From Actinacidiphila bryophytorum (GTDB taxonomy: Bacteria; Actinomycetota; Actinomycetes; Streptomycetales; Streptomycetaceae), in NCBI RefSeq assembly GCF_016916835.1, contig NZ_JAFFIX010000015.1:116378-180377 (forward strand): a stretch of DNA of 64,000 bases, read 5' to 3'. The notes under the pieces are model-generated. The model was given only the letters and a program-made list of their open reading frames with translations, searched no databases and was not told the origin of the DNA. Below are positions 17,316 through 25,556 of the stretch, piece by piece; positions within the stretch are counted from its first letter, which is position 1, and each line of letters opens with the position of its first letter. Position numbers and translations under genes: made by a program.

Positions 17316-18998
17316 TCACAGGGCGGGCACCCCGGCCGCGGCCCCCGACGGTTCGTCGTCCTCCTCCAGGTCCCGGCCGGCGGTCTCCTCGCCGTACAGC
17401 GCGAGAGCGGCGGTCGCGGCGGCCATGGGCAGGGCGACGGTGAGCGCGACCAGCCGCCCGCCGGAGTGCTGCGCGATCAGCGCCGCGAGCGCGGGCGGGC
17501 CGAACATGCCACCGGCCTTCGTGCACGCCGCCGTCAGGCCGCTGCCGACGGCGCGCATGCCCGTGGGGTAGATCTCGGCGGCGTACGGCGCGAGCATCGC
17601 CACGATGCCGGTCGTGCCGGTGATGAGCAGGGCGAGCAGGCCGATGGTCAGGACGCGGCCGCCCCGCATGTCGGTGACCGCGAGCAGGCCGAGCGCGGCC
17701 ACGGTCAGCATCCCGTACAGGACCATCGCCTTGCGGCTGCTCCAGCGGGTGTAGCAGACCGCGACCAGCAGGGTGGCGGGGATCGCCAGCAGCGACGACA
17801 GGAACAGCAGGGCGCCCGGTGAGGTGCCCGCCACAGACGCGTCCTTGAGCAGGGTGGGCAGGAAGGTCATGTAGCCCCAGTTGATGAGCCCCCAGGCCAG
17901 CGCGTAACCCCCGACCACCGTGGTGCGGCGCAGCCAGCGCGGGCCGAACAGTGCCGTCCAGCCCGCCGCGGCGCCGCTGCCGGCCGGGTCCTCCGCCGTG
18001 GGCACACCCGGAGTGGGCGGTCCTGCGGGCAGCGCGGGCTCGACGACCAGCACCATCCCGTACGTCGCGCCCACCGCGCGGGCCTCTGCCATGCGGCCGG
18101 TCTCGGCCAGGAAGCGGGGGGACTCGGGGAGCCAGCGGTTCAGCAGCAGCAGAAGGCCGACGAAGGGCACATGGGCGAACCACATGGTCCGCCACCCGAA
18201 GTGCGGGATCAGCAGCAGGGCCAGGCCGCTGGTGGCGAAGTAGGCGATCACGGTGGCCAGTCCCGCCTGTAACACCATCACCAGCCCGCGGTGCCGCGGC
18301 GGCAGCGACTCGGCCGCCATGGCGTAGGCGATGGGGATGAGCCCCCCGGCGCCCGCGCCCATCAGGAAGCACATGACCAGGTTCCACTCGAACGTCGGCA
18401 TCACCGCGCAGACCGTGGTCGCCGCGAAGACCAGGCAGGACATCAGGACCGTGGCGCGGCGCCCGACCCGGTCGCCGAGGCGGCCCCAGGCCAGCGAGCC
18501 GACCACGGTCCCGGTCAGGGCCACCACCGGCAGCACGGAGACCTGGCCCTGCGTCAGGCCGTACTCGCTCTTCATCCCCGGCAGGATGAAAGCCAGCGTC
18601 GCCGGCTTCATCACGTCCACCACCAGCGCGAGCGACAGCGCCGTGATCAGCCTGACATGCGCGGCGGTCAGCCCGGCCTGGGGTTCGCTGACGACCCGGT
18701 AGCGCTCGGTGCGGGCCGCGGGGGCCGGCACCCGCCCGACCAGCCCGGCCAGGGACAGGGCAAGCCCCAGGCCGACCAGGACCATGCCGACGGTCATCGC
18801 GGTGCCGGCCGCCCCGCTCCCGTCGGACCCCATGTCCGTTCCCATACGCGCTTTCCCGCCGTGCATCGCGAAGTACATCGGCACATGCAGGGCCAGTCCT
18901 GCCGCGAGCAGGACCAGCCCTCCCCAGAACCAGGAAGGCCGTGCCAGGGCGGCGCCCTTGTCCGCGGTGGACTTCGGGCTGCTGTCGGTCGCACTCAT
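17316..18998 (-). CDS. MFS transporter (sugar/aromatic-acid:H+ type)
   Basis: 560 residues; two hydrophobic segments precede a standard 12-TM core. Motifs are GRLGDRVGRRATVL between TM2 and TM3, PESPRFLAETGRMAEA before the central loop and YTRWSSRKAM in the second half. The order and PESPRFL motif fit the sugar-porter/AAHS group. It is the last gene of the flavin monooxygenase-FMN oxidase-P450-MFS run, so product export or precursor import is likely. A TTA codon is present at Leu243. Confidence 0.88.
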   Translation of the reverse strand: MSATDSSPKSTADKGAALARPSWFWGGLVLLAAGLALHVPMYFAMHGGKARMGTDMGSDGSGAAGTAMTVGMVLVGLGLALSLAGLVGRVPAPAARTERYRVVSEPQAGLTAAHVRLITALSLALVVDVMKPATLAFILPGMKSEYGLTQGQVSVLPVVALTGTVVGSLAWGRLGDRVGRRATVLMSCLVFAATTVCAVMPTFEWNLVMCFLMGAGAGGLIPIAYAMAAESLPPRHRGLVMVLQAGLATVIAYFATSGLALLLIPHFGWRTMWFAHVPFVGLLLLLNRWLPESPRFLAETGRMAEARAVGATYGMVLVVEPALPAGPPTPGVPTAEDPAGSGAAAGWTALFGPRWLRRTTVVGGYALAWGLINWGYMTFLPTLLKDASVAGTSPGALLFLSSLLAIPATLLVAVCYTRWSSRKAMVLYGMLTVAALGLLAVTDMRGGRVLTIGLLALLITGTTGIVAMLAPYAAEIYPTGMRAVGSGLTAACTKAGGMFGPPALAALIAQHSGGRLVALTVALPMAAATAALALYGEETAGRDLEEDDEPSGAAAGVPAL

Positions 18999-19023
18999 GT
19001 GGGGAGCCCCTCGCTGTGCGGCG

Positions 19024-20514
19024 TCAGTGCGGGTACGGGCAGCGGCGCGCGGCATCCTGGCCGCCCGCCCCGGTGTCGCCGGGCGCGTCGGCCGGGTGCA
19101 GCGGGCGGCCCTGGGCGTCGTGGTGCGCGAAGTACGTGGTCGCCGGCCGCAACCGCCGCGCATGGAGCACCATGGCCGTGCCGAGGCCGAGTTGCAGCAG
19201 GCTGCGCCCCACGTCCTCCCAGCGGTCGCGCGCCCGCAGGAAGGCCCGCACCGCCGCCAGCCGGTGCCCCGGCAGCTGGTGCCCGCGGCGCACCAGCAGG
19301 CAGGGTGCCCGGTGCGGGATGGACCGGGTGTGGGACACCGAGGAGTGCAGCGTGAAGCGGTCGAGCACCTCGTGCGTGACCGCGCGCGTCACCAGCGGCG
19401 CCAGCCGCCAGGCCGGGCAGGGCCGGTTCGCGGCCACCCCGAAGGGGATGTGGTGCGCGTCCCTGGCCGACAGGTGCTCCCAGCGGCCCGGGTCGAAGTC
19501 GTCGGGCCGGTCGGTGCCCGTGGCGTGGTAGGCGGGGTAGTCGAAGCACAGCACGGTGCCGGCCGGGTAGCCCACGCCGCCGCCGGTCTCGATCCGGGCG
19601 CTGGTGATCCGGTGCGCGATGCCGAAGAGCGGGTAGCGGCGCAGGGCCTCGTTCATCACGTGGCCGAGGTAGCGCTCGTCGTACCCGCCGTCCGCGCCCC
19701 TGTCCCGGCACCTGCTCTGCACCCGCGGGTGCTCGGCCAGCGCGAGCAGCAGGTGCGCCATCGCCTCCGACATCTGGACGACGGCGGTGTTGAAGAACGT
19801 GCCCTGCAGGTAGTGGGCCTTGTCGCGGTCGGTGGGCAGCTCTGCGGGCAGGTCGTGCGGCACCTCGCCGGCGGCCAGCCGGCGCAGCAGGTGGCGGGTC
19901 AGCCGCTCACGCCGCCGCATGTGCCTGAGGCGGGTGTTCTTCAACGAGTCCACCACGTCACGGGCGTTGCCGGTGATCAGGTCGCGCACCGCCGGCGGGC
20001 AGGGCTCGTGGAAGACCAGCTCGTGGAAGAACTCCGCCCACACCGGCATCATCAGGTCGCGCAGCCGCACCAGGGTGGCGTCGCCCGGCACCAGTTCGTC
20101 CAGCACCCTGGCCGCGCAGGCCGCCGCCCGCGCGGACAGCTCGGTACTGGCGCCGGCGAGTATCGCGTTGGTGGTACGGGCGACCGCCGCATAGCGGGGC
20201 CCGGGCTCCAGGTGCTCCTGGTGGACCTCGGGACCGGGGGAGAGCCAGTACCAGAACAGGTCGGACAGGCCCGCGCCCCTGCTGCGCCCGTCGGCGGCCG
20301 GGTCGGCGTACAGCCGCAGGAACTCCTCGGGCCCGACGCGGTCGTTGGGCACCACGACCCCCTCGGGGCCGTTGACCGCCGCGAACACCCGCACCCGCAG
20401 GGCGACCAGGGCCCGCGGCAGCCAGTACGGGCTGGACAGCGCCAGCCCCACCGCGGCCGCCCCCGCCGCACCCGGCATCGCGGTCAGCGTCCTCGCCCTG
20501 CCCACCTGCTCCAC
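19024..20514 (-). CDS. Cytochrome P450
   Basis: 496 residues. The K-helix ExxR is in NEALRRYPLF and the heme-binding loop is HIPFGVAANRPCPAWRLA with the proximal Cys. The I-helix region (QGTFFNTAVVQMSEAM) lacks the usual acid-Thr pair, so oxygen activation may be unusual. An N-terminal hydrophobic stretch (AAAVGLALSSPYWLPRALVAL) may be a membrane anchor. It sits in a minus-strand operon between the FMN oxidase and the MFS transporter, without a ferredoxin gene nearby. Confidence 0.85.
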   Translation of the reverse strand: MEQVGRARTLTAMPGAAGAAAVGLALSSPYWLPRALVALRVRVFAAVNGPEGVVVPNDRVGPEEFLRLYADPAADGRSRGAGLSDLFWYWLSPGPEVHQEHLEPGPRYAAVARTTNAILAGASTELSARAAACAARVLDELVPGDATLVRLRDLMMPVWAEFFHELVFHEPCPPAVRDLITGNARDVVDSLKNTRLRHMRRRERLTRHLLRRLAAGEVPHDLPAELPTDRDKAHYLQGTFFNTAVVQMSEAMAHLLLALAEHPRVQSRCRDRGADGGYDERYLGHVMNEALRRYPLFGIAHRITSARIETGGGVGYPAGTVLCFDYPAYHATGTDRPDDFDPGRWEHLSARDAHHIPFGVAANRPCPAWRLAPLVTRAVTHEVLDRFTLHSSVSHTRSIPHRAPCLLVRRGHQLPGHRLAAVRAFLRARDRWEDVGRSLLQLGLGTAMVLHARRLRPATTYFAHHDAQGRPLHPADAPGDTGAGGQDAARRCPYPH

Positions 20515-20596
20515 CTCGTTCCCCTCGCCTGCCTGGCCGGAGCCGCTGACGCCGCCGCGCCCCGCTCGTCTCCCCGCACCTGGTCCCTCGCCGCGC

Positions 20597-21781
20597 TCAC
20601 CACGGCGCCTGCCCGCCCCTGCGCACCACCTGGTCGCGGGTGACGCCGGCGCAGTCGGCCGACCCGCACAGGGTCAGCACGTGCGCGGTCTGCTCGCGCA
20701 GTTCCGCCAGTACGCGGGCGGCGCCGCGCTCGCCGTCGGCGGCCAGGCCCCACAGCACGGGGCGGCCCACGCCGACCGCCGTCGCGCCGAGGGCGAGTGC
20801 GGTGACCACGTCGGCGCCCGAGCGCACCCCGCCGTCGAGCAGTACGGGGACCCGCCCGGCCACGGCGTCGGCCACCGCGGGCAGCGCCTCCAGTGCGGCC
20901 GGCGCCGCGTCGAGCTGCCGGCCGCCGTGGTTGGAGACGACGACCCCTGCGACGCCCTCGGCCACCGCGATCCGCGCGTCCTCGGGGTGCAGCACCCCCT
21001 TGACGAGCACCGGCAGTCGGGTGGCCGCGCGCAGCGCTGCCAGGTCGGCCCAGGACAGGGCGGGCGACATCGCGATCGGGCGGGTGCTGCCGGGCGGCCC
21101 GCCCGGCAGGTCGCGCATGTTCTCCGCCGCATAACCGGGCGGCAGGTCGTGGAAGCGGTTGCGGTCGTCGCGGGCGCGGCGGCCGAAGACGGGGGAGTCG
21201 ACGGTCACCACCAGCGCCGTGCAGCCCGCGGCCTCGGCCCGCCGCACCAGCTCCCGGGTGACGGCCGGCTCCGGCTGCAGGTACAGCTGGAACCACACCG
21301 CCGCCTCGGGCCGCACCGCGCGGGCCGCGGCAGCCACCTCGCCGACCGCGGTGGTCGAGGCCATCGAGGTGGTCAGCACCGCCCCCGCGGCCGCCGCGGC
21401 CCGTGCGGTGGCCGCCTCACCGGCCGGATGGGCCAGCTTGTGGAAGGCGGTCGGCGCGACCACCACCGGCAGCGTGTCCGGCGCGCCCGGCAGGTCCACG
21501 GTGGTGCGGGCCGGCCCCGAACCGCGCAGCACCCGCGGGAGCAGCGCCAGCCTGCGGAAGGCCGCCTCGTTCTCGGCGACGGCCCGCTCGCCGTCGGCGC
21601 CGCCCTCGAAGAAGTCCCAGTGCACCGGGTCGAGTCGGGCCCGTGCCTGGTCCCGCAGCCGCGCCAGCAGCCCGGTGGCCGGCCCCGTACCGGAGGCCTC
21701 CTGTGCCGCCTGCGGTGTCGCCCGTTGTGCCGCCTGCCGTGTCGGTGCCCCGCGCAGGCGCGGCGCGGGCGACCGGGTCAC
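20597..21781 (-). CDS. FMN-dependent alpha-hydroxy-acid oxidase/dehydrogenase
   Basis: 394 residues from GTG 21781, overlapping the upstream stop (GTGA). It contains LPVVVAPTAFHKLAHPAGE, FQLYLQPE, VTVDSPVFGRR and the signature SNHGGRQLD with the catalytic His, then DGGVRSGADVVTALALGA. The family (glycolate, lactate and hydroxymandelate oxidases) converts alpha-hydroxy to alpha-keto acids. In this operon it probably acts on a pathway intermediate. Residues 1-30 are a low-complexity Ala/Arg extension. Confidence 0.88.
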   Translation of the reverse strand: MTRSPAPRLRGAPTRQAAQRATPQAAQEASGTGPATGLLARLRDQARARLDPVHWDFFEGGADGERAVAENEAAFRRLALLPRVLRGSGPARTTVDLPGAPDTLPVVVAPTAFHKLAHPAGEAATARAAAAAGAVLTTSMASTTAVGEVAAAARAVRPEAAVWFQLYLQPEPAVTRELVRRAEAAGCTALVVTVDSPVFGRRARDDRNRFHDLPPGYAAENMRDLPGGPPGSTRPIAMSPALSWADLAALRAATRLPVLVKGVLHPEDARIAVAEGVAGVVVSNHGGRQLDAAPAALEALPAVADAVAGRVPVLLDGGVRSGADVVTALALGATAVGVGRPVLWGLAADGERGAARVLAELREQTAHVLTLCGSADCAGVTRDQVVRRGGQAPW

Positions 21782-23406
21782 GAGGCGCCGGGCGACGGCG
21801 CCCCCGGGACGTCGTGCGCCCGCAGGAAGCCGATCAGCGGGGCCCGGTGCACCGTCTCGCTGTCCCACTCGTTCTCCAGGTTCTCGGTGATGTGGTGCTC
21901 GGCGAGCACCTTGCCCTCCTGGAAGAGCCGCACCACCGGGTGCAGATAGCGGCCGTCGAGCCCGCCGGTGGACTGCTGGGACACCCGGCTGACCGACACG
22001 TCGAACGGGTTGACCTTGTCGTGGTCGGCGCCGTACTCCAAGGTGACGGTCAGACAGCGGTCCACGGCGCCGAAGCGCCCGTCGGCGACGGCCGGGTGGA
22101 GGTGGTCGAGCGGCACCTCGGGGTAGTAGCGGACCGAGCCGTCCGTGCCGAGGGCGACGGTGTCGGCCAGGAAGGCGAACATCTGCCAGAGTCCCGAGGA
22201 GCGGTTGACCCGGGCCAGGATCGCGTCCGCGACCGCCTCGGGCGTGCCGGCCACGTCCTCGGACGGCCAGTCCCTGCCGTGGTAGCGCTGCTCCAGGATG
22301 CGGTGGAGCGCCCGTACGGCGTAGCGGAAGCCGTGGATGAAACCGCTGGTCGACCTCTTGAAGTCGCGCACCTGTGTGATCGTCCCGGCGAAGAACAGAT
22401 CGGGGACGTTCACCGACTCCCATGACTCGGTCTGCGCCGGGAAACGGTCCTTGATGGTGAGCGCGGGGCGGCAGTCCTCGTCGAAGATCGAGGCGTCGAA
22501 TCGGAAGCCGGTGGCAAGGATGACCCGGTCGTAGGGAATCTCCTTGACCACCTCTGCGACCCTTGCGAATTTCACGGCGACTCGGTAAGTGCCGTCTTCT
22601 TCCTTTTTGACGTACTGGATGTCGCCGTCCAGCAGGGCGTTCTGCGACTTGAGCTGGTAGGAGTCGAGGAAGTTGTTGTTGACCGCTCTGAGATGTCCGA
22701 CGAAGTGGGTCTGCCAGGCGAGCCTGAGAGAACCGGGACCCGCCACGTGGATGACCGCGGCATTCTCGATCAGATTGTCCGCCGTCTCGAAGGCCGAATT
22801 CCCGCGGCCGACCACAAGGACGCGTTTTCCGGTGAACTCCGCGGGGTCGACCGATACGTCCGCGTAGGTCTCGGCCAGCTCCGCGCCCTCGAAGGGCGGA
22901 ACGTAGGGGCGGGTGACGCCGGTGGCCGCGATGATGCGGCGGGCGCGCAGCACCGTGCCGTCCGCGGTGTGCGCGAGGAAGTCCCCGCGCGGCGCTCCGT
23001 CGCCCTCGGAAGTCCCGCCGGGCTCACGGGAGATACGGACGATGCGGGTGTTGCAGCGGATGCGTATCCGATGGGCCGCGGCGAAGTCGCCGAGGTAGCC
23101 GACGAACGCGTCCGCGGGCGGGAAGTAGCGCGGGGTGACCGCGGTGAACAGCGGTCCGTTCTCCTGCGACAGCAGGGAGTTCCAGTCCATCCGCAGGTTC
23201 AGTTCCGGATCGTCCCAGCCGGTGTTGACCTTGTTGTTGGAGATCATCGTCCGGTGCCGGGGAAAGCGGCGGAAGAATGTGCCTGGTGACTCGCCCGCCT
23301 CCACCACCAGGTATTCTCTGCCGGCCCGCTCCAGGAAATACCCGGCCTGGGTGCCCGCAGGCCCCGCACCTACCACCAGGTAATCGAGCCGTTCTTCTCC
23401 GGACAT
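21778..23406 (-). CDS. FAD/NAD(P)-dependent monooxygenase-like flavoprotein
   Basis: 542 residues from ATG 23406 (GGAGG, 6 bp). The FAD Rossmann motif is VVGAGPAGTQAG at the start, and the NADPH motif is LVVGRGNSAFETAD near residue 190. ILATGFRFD is the ATG motif, and the C-terminal ~120 residues are an extra domain. The pattern resembles FOXRED2-like and group B flavin monooxygenases that make N-hydroxyl or Baeyer-Villiger products. First gene of the operon behind the SARP-like promoter. GC is slightly lower in its first third than in its neighbours. Confidence 0.85.
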   Translation of the reverse strand: MSGEERLDYLVVGAGPAGTQAGYFLERAGREYLVVEAGESPGTFFRRFPRHRTMISNNKVNTGWDDPELNLRMDWNSLLSQENGPLFTAVTPRYFPPADAFVGYLGDFAAAHRIRIRCNTRIVRISREPGGTSEGDGAPRGDFLAHTADGTVLRARRIIAATGVTRPYVPPFEGAELAETYADVSVDPAEFTGKRVLVVGRGNSAFETADNLIENAAVIHVAGPGSLRLAWQTHFVGHLRAVNNNFLDSYQLKSQNALLDGDIQYVKKEEDGTYRVAVKFARVAEVVKEIPYDRVILATGFRFDASIFDEDCRPALTIKDRFPAQTESWESVNVPDLFFAGTITQVRDFKRSTSGFIHGFRYAVRALHRILEQRYHGRDWPSEDVAGTPEAVADAILARVNRSSGLWQMFAFLADTVALGTDGSVRYYPEVPLDHLHPAVADGRFGAVDRCLTVTLEYGADHDKVNPFDVSVSRVSQQSTGGLDGRYLHPVVRLFQEGKVLAEHHITENLENEWDSETVHRAPLIGFLRAHDVPGAPSPGAS

Positions 23407-23440
23407 CAAGACCTCCAGGGCTCGGACAGGATGCGCGGCC

Positions 23441-23483
23441 ACCCTAGTTTAGTCTTCAAGGAGTCTTCAAGGAGTCATCAGGA
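23441..23483 (-). promoter_or_regulatory. SARP-type direct repeats and -10 box
   Basis: On the minus strand TCCTTGAAGAC occurs twice in tandem (11-bp period) after a degenerate third copy (TCCTGATGAC). The second CCTTGAA heptamer ends 8 bp before TAGGGT (23446-23441), which fits TAnnnT. The 11-bp spacing and 8-bp distance are the geometry known for SARP activators. The -10 is 35 bp from the ATG at 23406. Confidence 0.6.
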
Positions 23484-23492
23484 ACGGCCTGA

Positions 23493-23508
23493 TGTGATCC
23501 ACGTCACA
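23493..23508. promoter_or_regulatory. Crp-type palindrome TGTGA-N6-TCACA
   Basis: TGTGATCCACGTCACA is a perfect match to the TGTGA-N6-TCACA core bound by Crp-family proteins, including the Streptomyces Crp. It lies upstream of the SARP-like repeats in the divergent promoter region. Confidence 0.55.
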
Positions 23509-23680
23509 CCGCAATGCGGGGTTGTCCCGCCGACTTTGCGGATAACTAACCAGGCGGTCGGCCCCGACCGGGGCGGTGCATCCGGGCGGCCCCCAACGGG
23601 TGAAATACGCAGAAGTGCGGCCCTTTCCGCGCGGCTGAATACCGCCCCTGATCCCGCCCCTCGGTCCCGCCGCTGACCGC

Positions 23681-23721
23681 CCCTGATCCGCCCTGATCCG
23701 CCCCTGATCCGCCCTGATCCG
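23681..23721 (+). repeat. Four copies of CCCTGATCCG
   Basis: The decamer occurs at 23681, 23691, 23702 and 23712, 18 bp before the ligase GTG. It lies in the probable leader of that gene; the copies may be slippage products or a regulatory array. Confidence 0.7.
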
Positions 23722-23738
23722 CCACGAACGGAGGCACG

Positions 23739-25346
23739 GTGAACGTCTCGACAGAACCGGTGTTCCCGCGGCCCCTGGTCGATGTGCTGCTGCGCGAGCC
23801 CGACGTACCGGCCTTCGAGTACCGGGCGCGTCCCATACCGCGTGTGGCGGTGCTGCGACTGGTGCGGCAGGCAGTGCGGGGGCTGAGCGCCGCGGGACTG
23901 GGTCCCGGCAGCGCCGTGGCCGTCACCACCGCCGTGACCCCGCACGGCTTCGCCGCGCAGATCGCCGCCCACCTGCTGGGGTGCCGCGTCACCGGCCTGC
24001 GCCCCGGCCTGACACCCCCTCAGCTGGCACATGTCCTCGGACAGGGGGTCGACGCGGTCCTCGCCGACGGCACGACGGCCGACGAGTCGCTGGCCGCCGC
24101 CGCGCGAGCCGCGGGCGCCCGCCACCTCGACCTCGCGCGGGACGTCCTGCCGGACGCGGTGCCGTCCTCGGGATGGGACGGCCCGGCCCGCACCGGCGAG
24201 GTCGCGGAGCTGCGGTCCACGCCCGAACTGGCCGCGCGGGGCCGGCAGGACGACGTCGCCCTGATCACCCTGACCAGCGGCAGCACCGGCAACCCCAAGG
24301 GCTGCGCGCAGACCTACGCGGCCCTCAGCCGGCACTGGTCGTGGCAGCCGCCCGAGCGCTGGACCGCGGTCGCCCGCGAACTGGCCGTCGGCTACCGCCG
24401 GTTCCTGGTATTCGGGACCCTCACCAGCGCGGTGATGATGGAGCACCTCGCGGTGTGCCTGCTCAGCGGCGGCACCGCCGTCATACCCGAGGCGCCCGTC
24501 TCCTTCCCGCACACCTGGGCACGCCACCGCGTCACCGCCTGCCTGTGCACCGTCCCGCGGCTCTACCAGGTGCTGGACGTGCTGCGCGCCGAGCCCGTCG
24601 ACACCTCCGCCATGCGCGCCCTGCTGGTGGCCGGTTCCCCGCTGCCCGCGCACCGCATGGCCGAGGCCGTCGACCTGCTGGGGCCGGTCGTCTACCAGGG
24701 CTACGGACAGACCGAGACCGGCATGCTCACCCTGCTGACGCCCGCCGACATCGCCGCGCGGGGCGCGCAGGTGCTCGACACCGTGGGCCGGCCGGTGCCC
24801 GGCGCCGACGTCAGCGTTCGCGACCCGGAGGGGACGCCGGTGCCGGCGGGCACGGCCGGCGAGGTCTGGGTGCGCACCGACGGCATGATGTCCGGCTACT
24901 GGCAGGAGCCGCAGCGCACCGCCGAGGTGGTCACGGACGGCTGGATCAGGACACGCGACCTGGGCACCCTCGGCCCCGACGGCTTCCTGCGGCTGGTCGG
25001 ACGGGCCCGCGACGTGGTCTTCGTCAACGCGATCCTCTACTACACCGGCGCCATCGAGACCGTGCTGTGCGAGCACGGCGACGTCGACCAGGCGTACGTC
25101 GTCGCCGCGCCCGACGAGCGCACCGGCGAGGCGGCGCACGCATTCCTCGTCGCGGCACCGGGCCGCACCCCCGACCCGGGCGAGCTGCGCAAGGCGGTCG
25201 GCGCCGCCCTGGGCGACGGTGCGGTGCCCGCCACCTTCACCCTCATCGACGCGGTGCCGACCGCCCCCGGCGGCAAGCCCGACAAGCGGGCGCTGCTCGC
25301 CCGCGTCCGGCAGTCCGGCGGCGCGGAGGCCACCGGCGGCGCGTGA
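23739..25346 (+). CDS. AMP-dependent acyl-adenylate ligase
   Basis: 535 residues from GTG 23739 (ACGGAGG site). It has the P-loop LITLTSGSTGNPKG, QGYGQTETG, SGYWQEP, RTRDLGTL and the C-terminal APGGKPDKR lysine. The standard ANL fold is complete without a carrier domain. It would activate a carboxylic acid as adenylate and pass it to CoA or a carrier. It is divergent from the P450 operon and shares its regulatory region, so a shared pathway is likely. The substrate is unknown. Confidence 0.85.
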   Translation: MNVSTEPVFPRPLVDVLLREPDVPAFEYRARPIPRVAVLRLVRQAVRGLSAAGLGPGSAVAVTTAVTPHGFAAQIAAHLLGCRVTGLRPGLTPPQLAHVLGQGVDAVLADGTTADESLAAAARAAGARHLDLARDVLPDAVPSSGWDGPARTGEVAELRSTPELAARGRQDDVALITLTSGSTGNPKGCAQTYAALSRHWSWQPPERWTAVARELAVGYRRFLVFGTLTSAVMMEHLAVCLLSGGTAVIPEAPVSFPHTWARHRVTACLCTVPRLYQVLDVLRAEPVDTSAMRALLVAGSPLPAHRMAEAVDLLGPVVYQGYGQTETGMLTLLTPADIAARGAQVLDTVGRPVPGADVSVRDPEGTPVPAGTAGEVWVRTDGMMSGYWQEPQRTAEVVTDGWIRTRDLGTLGPDGFLRLVGRARDVVFVNAILYYTGAIETVLCEHGDVDQAYVVAAPDERTGEAAHAFLVAAPGRTPDPGELRKAVGAALGDGAVPATFTLIDAVPTAPGGKPDKRALLARVRQSGGAEATGGA

Positions 25347-25458
25347 CGCGCGGCCCGTGTCGCTCCCGACCCCTTTTCCCACTGCCCGCACGGGGGCCGG
25401 CCTGCCGCCGAAGATTTTCGGGGCACCGGTGTTGCGCTTCGATTATTCGACTGTCAGC

Positions 25459-25487
25459 GTGATGGGCATCCCAGGGATGCCCATCAC
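25459..25487 (+). terminator. Perfect 13-bp hairpin after the ligase
   Basis: GTGATGGGCATCC (25459-25471) and its exact complement (25475-25487) around CAG. It lies between the ligase and the GH5 gene. No U-run; it could also be an operator. Confidence 0.6.
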
Positions 25488-25507
25488 ACCCTGCTGACTT
25501 GTGAGTT

Positions 25508-25517
25508 GAAGCGCTTC
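25508..25517. promoter_or_regulatory. LacI-type operator candidate upstream of GH5
   Basis: GAAGCGCTTC is a perfect 10-bp palindrome with the central GCGC of LacI-family sites. It is 40 bp before the cellulase GTG. Its core resembles the sites at 41838 and 63596 upstream of other glycoside hydrolases. Confidence 0.45.
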
Positions 25518-25556
25518 GCTCACCCCGTGTCCGGCAGTGAGAGAGAGGGATGACAC

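Larger units (their letters stand above)
23407..23738. other. Divergent regulatory region, flavin monooxygenase operon and acyl ligase
   Basis: 332 bp with three recognisable elements: SARP-like 11-bp repeats and a -10 for the minus strand (23441-23483), a Crp-type palindrome (23493-23508) and four copies of a 10-bp repeat (23681-23721) close to the ligase start. The rest has no gene that I can support. Confidence 0.6.

Noticed and set aside
23478..25391. 637-codon minus-strand frame opposite the acyl ligase
   Set aside because: Antisense shadow; the plus strand carries all ANL motifs.
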